Shown here: positions 1 through 6,098 of the stretch, piece after piece
How positions within the stretch are numbered: position 1 is the first letter of the stretch
Layout of the letters: every line of letters begins with the position of its first letter
Source of the DNA: an uncultured Paracoccaceae bacterium
GTDB taxonomy: Bacteria; Pseudomonadota; Alphaproteobacteria; Rhodobacterales; Rhodobacteraceae
Direction of reading: 5' to 3'
NCBI GenBank assembly: GCA_938038825.1
Contig: CALHST010000148.1
Location: 1-12,348, forward strand
DNA: 12,348 nucleotides
Notes under the pieces: generated by a model
What the model was told of the DNA's origin: nothing
What the model saw: only the letters and a program-made list of their open reading frames with translations
The model's database searches: none
Position numbers and translations under genes: made by a program

Positions 1-378
1 GATGGCGATGGTCACGGGATCGCGGTCCACAATAGCCGGGGTGATGAACTGGCTGGCCTGCAGGTTATCAACGACATTGACCAACGCGCCATCCGCGCGG
101 GCGATGGCAGCTGTGCGGGCATCTTCGGCGTCGTCTTCATCGGCAGCGTAGAAAAGAGCGGCACACAGCGCGTCACCGGGTTCCATGGCGCGGCGGATGA
201 TCGTGATCTTGCCGTCCGTTTCCCAAGATTGCATCGTTGTGCTGGGTGTTTTAGCAAAAACCGTCAGTTTGGCTTGCGACTTCATCAGAAGACGCAGTTT
301 CGCTTCGGCGGCATCACCGCCACCAGACAGAACAATGCGCCGTCCGGCGGTGGAAAGAAAAATCGGAAAATGGTCCAT
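1..378 (-). CDS. cysG: Siroheme synthase, N-terminal part (precorrin-2 dehydrogenase / sirohydrochlorin ferrochelatase); 3' end outside window
   Basis: The first 126 residues are visible; the gene continues past the left edge. The N-terminal CysG/Met8 domain is a NAD-dependent dehydrogenase and ferrochelatase that turns precorrin-2 into siroheme, the cofactor of assimilatory sulfite and nitrite reductases. Visible support: a Rossmann dinucleotide-binding turn at residues 15-27 (IVLSGGGDAAEAK), and NVVDN followed by SQFITPAIVDR at about 101-119. The Asp of NVVD is residue 104, the position of the catalytic Asp in enterobacterial CysG. The start at 378 is preceded by an AGGGA ribosome-binding site. 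Whether a C-terminal uroporphyrinogen methyltransferase domain follows cannot be seen, so a stand-alone Met8-type enzyme remains possible. The gene diverges from an Lrp/AsnC regulator gene, which may control it. Confidence 0.9.
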   Translation of the reverse strand, partial: MDHFPIFLSTAGRRIVLSGGGDAAEAKLRLLMKSQAKLTVFAKTPSTTMQSWETDGKITIIRRAMEPGDALCAALFYAADEDDAEDARTAAIARADGALVNVVDNLQASQFITPAIVDRDPVTIAI

Positions 379-408
379 GTCGCAGATCCCTGTTGGTTCT
401 TGGCTTTA

Positions 409-430
409 ATATAGGAAATAATTCCAATAT
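409..430. promoter_or_regulatory. Near-perfect dyad between cysG and the Lrp/AsnC gene, candidate autoregulatory operator
   Basis: Nine-base arms ATATAGGAA (409-417) and TTCCAATAT (422-430) flank ATAA; one of the nine pairs mismatches. Read from 412 to 426, the site matches about 12 of 15 positions of the E. coli Lrp consensus YAGHAWATTWTDCTR. It lies in the 139-base gap between the divergent genes, AT-rich against its surroundings and close enough to both starts to affect both promoters. The dyad is seen; binding by the neighbouring regulator is inferred. No convincing -35/-10 pair was identified on either strand. Confidence 0.5.
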
Positions 431-517
431 AGCGCTAGGTGTTTGCGCGATTAAGGACATATGTTCTGGTTCGAGCAGGATGTGGAACATTTGGTTTGCT
501 TGAGAGGAGAAGTTGGA

Positions 518-979
518 ATGTCTGTCCGGATAGATGACACAGATCGGAAAATCCTTGGGGAGCTGCAGCGCGACGCCTCACAATCTCTTGATGATATTGC
601 CAAAGCTGTGGGGTCTTCCAAGACACCCGTGTGGAACAGAATCAAGAAGTTGCGAGAAGCTGGTGTGATCGGTCAGCAGACCGTTGTGCTGGATGCAGAA
701 GCGCTTGGGTTTGAGGCATGTTTCTTTGTGCTGATCCGCACGTCCGAGCATGAGGCAGACTGGCAGGCCAAGTTCCTGCAGGCGCTGCGAGAGCGCCCTG
801 AAGTGCAAGAGGCGCATCGCTTGGCGGGGGATATTGATTATATTCTGAAAGTGCGGGTGCAGAATGCGCGCGCTTACGATGCGTTCTATCAGGCGTTGAT
901 CACGGAAGTGCGGGTGCACAACGTCACAGCGCTGCTGTCGATGGAAGAGATCAAATCGACAACCGCGCTGCCTTTGTAG
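518..979 (+). CDS. Lrp/AsnC-family transcriptional regulator
   Basis: 153 residues, the usual length for the family. Residues 5-50 form the winged HTH (DDTDRKILGELQRDA, then SSKTPVWNRIKKL as the recognition-helix region). Residues 65-145 form the RAM/AsnC effector-binding and oligomerisation domain, with GDIDYILKV at 104-112 and a typical C-terminal end EEIKSTTALPL. The ATG at 518 is chosen over the in-frame ATG at 461 because GAGAGGAGA sits just before it and the protein then begins like its family. The divergent position next to cysG, and the known habit of Lrp/AsnC members to regulate the neighbouring gene, suggest control of siroheme and sulfite or nitrite assimilation. That role, and an amino acid such as cysteine as effector, are inferences. 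Confidence 0.93.
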   Translation: MSVRIDDTDRKILGELQRDASQSLDDIAKAVGSSKTPVWNRIKKLREAGVIGQQTVVLDAEALGFEACFFVLIRTSEHEADWQAKFLQALRERPEVQEAHRLAGDIDYILKVRVQNARAYDAFYQALITEVRVHNVTALLSMEEIKSTTALPL

Positions 980-994
980 AGCTAAGACACTGGA

Positions 995-1064
995 GCAGCT
1001 GCGCTGCACGCCATTTTTTGCTGGGGCGCTGCCCCAGACCCCGAGGTATTTGTGACCAAAAGAA
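995..1064 (+). repeat. Intergenic double-hairpin repeat, copy 1
   Basis: It lies between the convergent lrp-type and P450 genes. Hairpin A is GCAGC-TGC-GCTGC (995-1007), followed by ACGC and a T-rich run. Hairpin B is CTGGGGC-GCT-GCCCCAG (1021-1037). A conserved tail follows at 1039-1064 containing AGGTATTT and TGACCAAAAGAA. The same order of parts recurs at 8180-8261 with compensatory changes in both stems. Copy 1 starts 15 bases after the regulator's stop codon. The T-run after hairpin A could let it act as a weak terminator, but the conserved tail is not explained by that. Confidence 0.7.
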
Positions 1065-1069
1065 TGGGG

Positions 1070-2242
1070 TTAAGGGGCGACGATGAGCGTGTCGTGTTTG
1101 TGGAAATGATAGCTGTTTGCGAAGCTTGGCGGGCTTTGCAGTTTTAGGTTTGGGTAGGCTTCGAAGAGTTTTGGGAGGGCGATTTGTAGTTCTGCGCGCG
1201 CGAGAGGGGCGCCGACGCAAAAGTGAAGTCCGCCGCCAAAGCTGGTATGGAGTTTTGCGTTGCGGTTGGGATCGAACGTATTTGGGGTGTCGAACACGGC
1301 CGGATCGCGGTTGGCGGATCCAAGGACAAGGGCGATTTCGGCGTCTTTGGGAAGGATGTCCCCGGTGGGCAGGGTGATGTCCTCGTACGCGAAGCGGGTG
1401 AAGACGTGCAGGGGGGCCTCATAGCGCAGGAGTTCTTCGCTGAGGGCGTCCGCGGTGTCGGGTGTGGGTGTGAGGGTGTGTTCGATAAGGACACGCACAG
1501 CATTGCCGATAGAATGCACCGTGGCTTCGTGCCCGGCATTCAGCAGCAGAATGCAATTGGCGATCATCTCGTCTGTGGAGAGCGTTTCACCGTCTTCTTC
1601 GGCTGCGATCAGTTGGGTGATGAGATCGTCGGCGGGTTTGGTGCGGCGTTCTTCGATATAGCGGCGCATGAAGTCTGTAAACTCTTGCGCGGCTTGGCCT
1701 GCCTGGGTTTCAATCTGAAGTGTGACGCCGGTTTGGTACATCGCGACCATATCGCGCGACCAATCGAGTAGTTGTGGCGCAAGGCTTTCGGGCACGCCCA
1801 GCAAACGCGCGATGATGCGGACCGGGATGGGTTGGCAATAGGTCGGGATCAGATCAAAGGGCGCGTCTTTGGGCAGGGCGCTGAGCAAATCCTCTGAGAT
1901 TTCAAGGATATCGGGGCGTAAGTTCGCAACCCGCCGGGACGTGAAGGCATGCAGCACCAGTTTGCGCAGGCGCGTGTGACGGGGCGGTTCGAGTTCCAGC
2001 AAAGAGTGGTCTTCGAGGATGCGGAACGGTTCCAAATGCGCAGGGCGCGGACGCGGTGTGGGCGGTGTGCGCCCAAGGCGACGGTCGCGTAGCAATGCTG
2101 CGACGGAGGCATGATCAAAAGCGGCGGCCATGCCCATATCGTCCCACATCACAATGGGGCCAAGCGCGCGGGCGTGGTCATAAAACGGATAGGGGTTTTG
2201 AACAAAATCCGGGTCGGTCAAGGATTGGGCAATGCGTTTCAT
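1070..2242 (-). CDS. Cytochrome P450 (bacterial soluble, class I type)
   Basis: 390 residues, typical for a soluble bacterial P450 monooxygenase. Visible motifs: the C-helix heme-propionate segment PPRHTRLRKLVLHAF (86-100); the I-helix oxygen-activation motif AGHEAT (236-241); the K-helix ExxR as E270-L-L-R273; and the heme loop FGGGLHFCVGAPLAR (335-349) with the axial thiolate at Cys342. The ATG at 2242 gives the standard N-terminus; reading further upstream only gives Pro- and Arg-rich sequence antisense to the kinase gene. No clear Shine-Dalgarno sequence precedes this start. No ferredoxin or ferredoxin reductase gene is nearby, so electrons must come from elsewhere. The substrate cannot be told from the sequence. 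It diverges from the dicarboxylate kinase gene across 59 bases. Confidence 0.93.
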   Translation of the reverse strand: MKRIAQSLTDPDFVQNPYPFYDHARALGPIVMWDDMGMAAAFDHASVAALLRDRRLGRTPPTPRPRPAHLEPFRILEDHSLLELEPPRHTRLRKLVLHAFTSRRVANLRPDILEISEDLLSALPKDAPFDLIPTYCQPIPVRIIARLLGVPESLAPQLLDWSRDMVAMYQTGVTLQIETQAGQAAQEFTDFMRRYIEERRTKPADDLITQLIAAEEDGETLSTDEMIANCILLLNAGHEATVHSIGNAVRVLIEHTLTPTPDTADALSEELLRYEAPLHVFTRFAYEDITLPTGDILPKDAEIALVLGSANRDPAVFDTPNTFDPNRNAKLHTSFGGGLHFCVGAPLARAELQIALPKLFEAYPNLKLQSPPSFANSYHFHKHDTLIVAP

Positions 2243-2289
2243 GGGCGCACTTGATCCAAGCTCTCTGGTGTTTGCAAGAGGGCTGGGCC

Positions 2290-2301
2290 TAAAATAGCGC
2301 C
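2290..2301 (+). promoter_or_regulatory. Candidate -10 element for a leaderless dctB-like transcript
   Basis: TAAAAT at 2290-2295 matches five of six positions of the sigma-70 -10 consensus and ends six bases before the kinase ATG at 2302. Transcription would therefore start at or next to the A of the start codon. No Shine-Dalgarno sequence lies at normal distance, which fits a leaderless mRNA. No good -35 hexamer is present at the expected spacing. This is inferred from spacing only. Confidence 0.3.
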
Positions 2302-4053
2302 ATGACACGGTTCTTGACCTCACGTGCTGCAATTGTGGCCATGTACCTGCTGGTTGTCCTTGGGCTTGGCACGGGCCTGTGGCGTTACGGTTATGGGCAG
2401 GCGCTTGAGTCTTTGGCCAAGCAAGGCCAGGCGGACTTGGCTTTGGCGTCGGACCGGGTGGCGGGGCAATTGCAGCGGTATCGCGAATTGGCGGTGTTGA
2501 TGGCAGATCATCCGGAAGTGGCGGCGCTGGTGTCTGGCGGGGAGCCTGTCGCGGCGCGCAAGCTGTTTCAGACAGTGGCGGATAAGACCTCGGCCCTGGA
2601 TGTGATGTATATGGACATTGACGGGTTCGTACGTGCCGCCGCCCGCGAGGGCGAGCTGCGAAATTTGACAGCCTTTCCCTTTGCGCGGCGGGCCATGCAA
2701 GGCGCGTTGGGAGCAGGCATTCAGATGGACACCCCGTTGTCGCAACGCTCATATTATTTTGCGGCACCCCATTTTGGACCTTCGGGGGCTGTGCGGGGCG
2801 CTGTTGTCGTGGCCGCAGACGTGGCCCGGATTGAGTGGGATTGGACAGGGTCCAACCCAGCGGTGTTTTTTACGGACCAAAACGGGCTTGTACAGATTTC
2901 AAATCGTTCGGAATTGGTGGGATGGCGGCGTGTTCGGGGACACGCTGGTTTGGGCCCGCCCAAGGGTCCTTTGCAACCGTTCGAAGAAACACATGTTGGT
3001 GGAGTGGAGCTGTGGTCTTTGGACTGGGGGCCATATCTGCCGAAAAATGCGCTGCATGTTGAACGGCAGATGCCCGTCTATGGGCTGCGGTCGGAAGCGC
3101 TGATTGACACGGCGCCCGCCCGCCGGATTGCCGGTTTGCAAGCGTCGGCCTTTGGGGCGTTGTGTTTGGCCTTTGGGGCGTTGCTGTATCTGGTCACGGA
3201 ACGGCGGCGCACGTTGGCGCAGGCCAATGCACGCCTAGAGGCACGGGTGGTGGCGCGCACGAAAGCTTTGTCTGAAACCAATGAGGCCCTGCGTCGGGAG
3301 ATCGGGGAACGCCAGGAGGCAGAAGCCGCATTGCGCCAAGCGCAAGTTGAATTGGTGCAAGCAGGCAAGTTGAGTGCGCTGGGGCAGATGTCCGCTGGGA
3401 TCAGTCACGAATTGAACCAACCCTTGATGGCGATTGGATCGTTTGCTGAAAACGCTCAGGCGTTTCTGGACCGCGACAAACCCGTCAAAGCGCAAGAAAA
3501 CTTGGGGCGGATTGCGGATTTGGCGGGACGCATGGGGCGTATTATTGGCAATCTGCGCGCCTTTGCCCGGCAGGAAAGTGCGCCCGTCACGCGGGTTGAT
3601 CTGGCAAAAGTGCTGGAGTCTGCCGTGGACTTGACCCGTGCAAAGCTGGTCGATTGTGATGTCACTTTGGAATTCAAACGACCGTCAGCACCAGTTTGGG
3701 TACAAGGGGGCGAAGTTCGGCTAAGCCAAGTGTTTGTGAACCTGATTTCGAATGCAGCAGATGCGATGGTGGGACGTCCAAAGCGGTGCTTGAGCATCCA
3801 TATAGAGGAAGGACGCCAGCCTGCGGTTCATGTGCGCGACACAGGGCCCGGCATTGAATTGCCCGACAAAGTATTTGAGCCCTTTTATTCTACAAAAACA
3901 GATGGACACCACGATGGCATGGGGTTGGGCCTGTCGATTAGCTATGGGATTGTGCAAAGCTTTGGCGGGGATATCCGTGGGGTGAATGCGCCCGGCGGAG
4001 GGGCTGAATTCACGGTGGAACTAGAGAGATGGGACAAGGAGATCGCGGCCTGA
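2302..4053 (+). CDS. dctB: DctB-like C4-dicarboxylate sensor histidine kinase
   Basis: 583 residues, close to the usual length of DctB. Domains in order: TM1 at about 9-26; a periplasmic sensor region at about 28-275, the place of the tandem PAS-like (Cache) domain in DctB; TM2 at about 279-298; a coiled-coil signalling helix at about 300-350; the dimerisation domain with phospho-acceptor His369 in ISHELNQP; and the HATPase domain with the N box NLISNAADAM (480-489), DTGPG (513-517), the F box VFEPFYSTK (524-532) and GMGLGLSIS (539-547). It should autophosphorylate in response to an external dicarboxylate and pass phosphate to the regulator encoded next; the kinase stop and regulator start overlap as TGATG. 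Ligand assignment rests on DctB-like architecture and the dctPQM genes downstream. Confidence 0.88.
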   Translation: MTRFLTSRAAIVAMYLLVVLGLGTGLWRYGYGQALESLAKQGQADLALASDRVAGQLQRYRELAVLMADHPEVAALVSGGEPVAARKLFQTVADKTSALDVMYMDIDGFVRAAAREGELRNLTAFPFARRAMQGALGAGIQMDTPLSQRSYYFAAPHFGPSGAVRGAVVVAADVARIEWDWTGSNPAVFFTDQNGLVQISNRSELVGWRRVRGHAGLGPPKGPLQPFEETHVGGVELWSLDWGPYLPKNALHVERQMPVYGLRSEALIDTAPARRIAGLQASAFGALCLAFGALLYLVTERRRTLAQANARLEARVVARTKALSETNEALRREIGERQEAEAALRQAQVELVQAGKLSALGQMSAGISHELNQPLMAIGSFAENAQAFLDRDKPVKAQENLGRIADLAGRMGRIIGNLRAFARQESAPVTRVDLAKVLESAVDLTRAKLVDCDVTLEFKRPSAPVWVQGGEVRLSQVFVNLISNAADAMVGRPKRCLSIHIEEGRQPAVHVRDTGPGIELPDKVFEPFYSTKTDGHHDGMGLGLSISYGIVQSFGGDIRGVNAPGGGAEFTVELERWDKEIAA

Positions 4054-4694
4054 TGAAAAACGTGTTGTTGGTCGAAGATGACAAGGCAGTCCGGGATGCT
4101 TTGGCGCAGACGCTGGATCTTGCGGATTTGACCCCTGTCATCTGCGGGTCTTTCATCGTTGCCAAAGATCACATTACCGCGGATTTTGGCGGGGTTGTGT
4201 TGACGGATTTGCGGATGCCCGGCCGTGACGGATTTCACTTGTTGGATTACACACAAGATCAAGACCCGGAACTGCCGGTTATTGTGTTAACGGGGCAGGG
4301 TGACATTCCCACAGCCGTTAAAGCCACGCAAAAAGGGGCCTTTGATTTTCTGGAAAAACCGTGCCCGCCCAAAGATCTTATCCGCGTGCTGGAACGGGCA
4401 TTGCGCACGCGCGCGCTGGTTCTGGAGAACAGGGCGCTTAAGGCGCAAATGGCGTCAGGGGATCCGTTGCGTCACGTGGTGACCAGCGAAGCCGATACAC
4501 AGGAAGAAGACGCGCCAATCCTTGGGTTGGCCGAGCAAATGGCGCGGGCAGAAAAAATCCTGCTGGTTCATGCTTTGCGCCGATGCGAAGGCAAGGCCTC
4601 GGTCACGGCAGCGGCATTGAAATTGCCGCGCAAAACATTTTACGACAAACTGGCACGCCACAGTCTGCGTGCAGAGGATTTTCGACCCAACTGA
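4053..4694 (+). CDS. DctD-like response regulator lacking the AAA+ sigma-54 activation domain
   Basis: 213 residues. The receiver domain spans about 2-120, with acidic residues E8-D10, phospho-acceptor Asp52 in LTDLRMPGRDG, Thr80 and Lys102. GQGDIPTAVKATQKGAFDF and the helix LVLENRALKAQM (122-133) are like the receiver and linker of DctD. About 30 variable residues follow, then a Fis-type HTH at about 165-206 (KASVTAAALKLPRKTFYDKL), as at the C-terminus of DctD. The central AAA+ ATPase of roughly 240 residues present in DctD, with its Walker A and GAFTGA motifs, is absent with no frameshift. The architecture equals that of RegA/PrrA. The start at 4053 is chosen for AAGGAG at 4035-4040 and overlap with the kinase stop; an in-frame ATG at 4029 is rejected. 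Likely target: the dctP promoter. Confidence 0.88.
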   Translation: MKNVLLVEDDKAVRDALAQTLDLADLTPVICGSFIVAKDHITADFGGVVLTDLRMPGRDGFHLLDYTQDQDPELPVIVLTGQGDIPTAVKATQKGAFDFLEKPCPPKDLIRVLERALRTRALVLENRALKAQMASGDPLRHVVTSEADTQEEDAPILGLAEQMARAEKILLVHALRRCEGKASVTAAALKLPRKTFYDKLARHSLRAEDFRPN

Positions 4695-4696
4695 TG

Positions 4697-4714
4697 TGTG
4701 CGGATTCTCGCACA
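4697..4714 (+). terminator. Weak hairpin just after the response regulator gene
   Basis: TGTGCG (4697-4702) and CGCACA (4709-4714) can pair around a six-base loop, starting three bases after the stop codon. No T-tract follows directly; the nearest T-run is at 4733-4736. It may end or stabilise the dctB-regulator mRNA, but it is not a typical intrinsic terminator. Confidence 0.25.
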
Positions 4715-4753
4715 ACGTGGCCGTTTTCGTGCCCAGGTCGCGGTATGTTGACT

Positions 4754-4785
4754 GGTGCAAGCGGAATTGGTGATCACGTTGCACC
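4754..4785. promoter_or_regulatory. Inverted repeat, distal dctP upstream region
   Basis: GGTGCAA (4754-4760) and TTGCACC (4779-4785) are perfect seven-base arms separated by 18 bases. The spacer holds the eight-base palindrome GTGATCAC (4770-4777). The site lies about 160 bases before the dctP start and may be an upstream regulator-binding site. The arms are seen; the function is inferred. Confidence 0.3.
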
Positions 4786-4829
4786 TGCTAACATATTGAC
4801 CAATAAGCGCTTTGGCGTAACCTGTACAT

Positions 4830-4871
4830 ATCGGTGCGAAGCGGCTTGCATCGGTGCAGACTTGCCGCTTC
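4830..4871. promoter_or_regulatory. Candidate response-regulator site upstream of dctP
   Basis: GAAGCGGC (4838-4845) and GCCGCTTC (4864-4871) are perfect eight-base arms separated by 18 bases. ATCGGTGC also occurs twice as a direct repeat, at 4830-4837 and 4850-4857, exactly 20 bases apart, or about two helical turns. If transcription starts about seven bases after the TACAAT at 4888-4893, the dyad is centred near -45, a usual position for an activator contacting sigma-70 polymerase. The neighbouring DctD-like regulator is the obvious candidate protein. Confidence 0.4.
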
Positions 4872-4878
4872 ACTGACA

Positions 4879-4906
4879 GTAAGGCCTTACAATGGGGCCA
4901 TGGCCC
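4879..4906 (+). promoter_or_regulatory. Candidate dctP promoter -10 region with two adjacent 12-base palindromes
   Basis: TACAAT at 4888-4893 is a five-of-six match to the -10 consensus, 52 bases before the dctP start codon. No good -35 hexamer lies 16-18 bases upstream (TTGCCG at 4862 would need a 20-base spacer), which would suit an activator-dependent promoter. Two perfect 12-base palindromes bracket it: GTAAGGCCTTAC (4879-4890), overlapping the -10, and GGGCCATGGCCC (4895-4906), covering the likely start point. Either could be a repressor site or, for the second, a small hairpin in the 5' leader. Confidence 0.35.
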
Positions 4907-4945
4907 GTGCAAAGGTGTGGGCCAACCTAAATGGGAGGAAACGAC

Positions 4946-5953
4946 ATGAAACATGTGATGAAGGCGGCTGTCGCAGCCTTGGCTTTGACAGTCAGCGCAA
5001 ATGCCGTTGCAGCGGCCTGTGACGAAGGCGAAGTGGTCATCAAATTCAGCCACGTAACCAACACAGACAAGCACCCCAAGGGGATTGCTGCGTCTTTGCT
5101 GGAAGAGCGGGTCAATGCCGAGATGGACGGGCGCGCCTGTATGGAGGTTTTCCCGAACTCGACCTTGTATAACGACAACCAAGTTCTGGAAGCGATGCTG
5201 CAGGGCGACGTTCAACTAGCGGCCCCGTCGCTGTCCAAGTTTGAACAATTCACCAAGCAATTCCGCATCTTCGATCTGCCCTTCATGTTCGAAAACATCG
5301 AAGCGGTTGATGCGTTCCAAAATTCTGAGACGGGTCAAGCCATGAAAGAATCCATGGTGCGCCGTGGTCTTTTGGGACTTGGCTTCTGGCACAATGGCAT
5401 GAAGCAAATGTCCGCGAATGTTGCGTTGAATTCCCCGGCGGATGCCCAAGGACTGAAATTCCGGGTGCAAAACTCTGACGTTCTAAAGGCGCAGATGGCG
5501 GCACTGGGTGGTTCCCCGCAGCCAATGGCGTTCTCGGAAGTGTATGGTGCGTTGCAAACCGGCGTTGTGGATGGCCAGGAAAACACGTGGTCCAACATCT
5601 ATGGCAAGAAGTTCTTTGAAGTGCAGGACGGCATTACCGAAACCAATCACGGCATCATCGACTATCTGTTGGTGACCAACATTGATTGGTGGGAAAGCCT
5701 GGACGAGCCGATCCGTGGCCAGTTGAAAGCGATCATCGACGACGTGACTGTCACGCGGAATGCAGAAGCGTTCAAAGTGAACCAGGAAAACCGTCAAGCG
5801 GTGATTGATGCAGGCGGTATTGTGCGTGAATTGACTGCTGAGCAGCGCGAAGAATGGGTGACTGTCATGAAACCTGTTTGGGACCAGTTCAAAGATGATG
5901 TGGGCCAGAAAAACATTGATGCTGCGCAAGCGATCAATGCGGGCCTCAACTAA
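4946..5953 (+). CDS. dctP: TRAP transporter periplasmic C4-dicarboxylate-binding protein
   Basis: 335 residues, matching the DctP family length. A signal peptide covers about residues 1-23 (basic MKHVMK, hydrophobic AAVAALALTV, then an AVAA cleavage region). The mature part is a typical DctP fold: VVIKFSHVTNTDKHPKG near the N-terminus, GLKFRVQNSDV (169-179) with the conserved substrate-carboxylate Arg173, and SEVYGALQTGVVDGQENTW (197-215), a family signature. Cys25 and Cys65 could form a disulfide. The ATG at 4946 is preceded by the strong site GGGAGGAA (4933-4940) at good spacing; the in-frame ATG at 4931 overlaps that site and is rejected. It delivers malate, fumarate or succinate-type substrates to DctQM. 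Exact specificity is inferred from family and from the adjacent DctB-like kinase. Confidence 0.95.
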   Translation: MKHVMKAAVAALALTVSANAVAAACDEGEVVIKFSHVTNTDKHPKGIAASLLEERVNAEMDGRACMEVFPNSTLYNDNQVLEAMLQGDVQLAAPSLSKFEQFTKQFRIFDLPFMFENIEAVDAFQNSETGQAMKESMVRRGLLGLGFWHNGMKQMSANVALNSPADAQGLKFRVQNSDVLKAQMAALGGSPQPMAFSEVYGALQTGVVDGQENTWSNIYGKKFFEVQDGITETNHGIIDYLLVTNIDWWESLDEPIRGQLKAIIDDVTVTRNAEAFKVNQENRQAVIDAGGIVRELTAEQREEWVTVMKPVWDQFKDDVGQKNIDAAQAINAGLN

Positions 5954-5960
5954 GTAACAC

Positions 5961-5998
5961 AACCCCGGCTGTATTGTTGCAGCCGGGGTTTTCGTTTT
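5961..5998 (+). terminator. Strong intrinsic-terminator-like hairpin between dctP and dctQ
   Basis: Perfect 11-base arms AACCCCGGCTG (5961-5971) and CAGCCGGGGTT (5980-5990) surround an eight-base loop, followed by TTTTCGTTTT to 5998. It begins seven bases after the dctP stop. dctQM probably depends on partial read-through of this hairpin or on processing, so DctP would be made in excess over the membrane subunits, as is usual for binding-protein-dependent systems. Confidence 0.85.
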
Positions 5999-6027
5999 AC
6001 TCACGCAAAACAAACGCTGGAAAATGG

Positions 6028-6046
6028 GCTGCGCGGCGCGCGCAGC
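6028..6046 (+). other. Second GC-rich hairpin in the dctP-dctQ gap
   Basis: GCTGCGC (6028-6034) and GCGCAGC (6040-6046) pair around a five-base loop. No T-tract follows, so it is not a terminator by itself. It lies 30 bases after the terminator-like hairpin and 52 bases before dctQ; it could protect the 5' end of a processed dctQM transcript. The pairing is seen; the role is a guess. Confidence 0.4.
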
Positions 6047-6098
6047 AGCGCAGTCTTGTGCACCGTCTGGCATATGCCTCTGCAATCGAAGGCTGATC

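Noticed and set aside
2243..2767. Open frame upstream of the P450 start that would make a 565-residue protein
   Set aside because: The extra sequence is Pro/Arg-rich, resembles no P450 N-terminus and is fully antisense to the start of the kinase gene. The P450 fold is complete from the ATG at 2242.
4768..4783. Sigma-54-like -24/-12 pair before dctP: TGG and TTGCA with the exact GG-N10-GC spacing
   Set aside because: The four bases after the -24 GG do not match the consensus, the site also forms part of an inverted repeat, and the adjacent regulator lacks the AAA+ domain needed to activate sigma-54 polymerase. Worth recalling if an rpoN-dependent activator is found for this locus.
6024..6098. 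Upstream start of dctQ at 6024
   Set aside because: It would translate the GC hairpin at 6028-6046 into an Ala/Arg-rich leader; the ATG at 6099 has a ribosome-binding site and gives a normal DctQ N-terminus.
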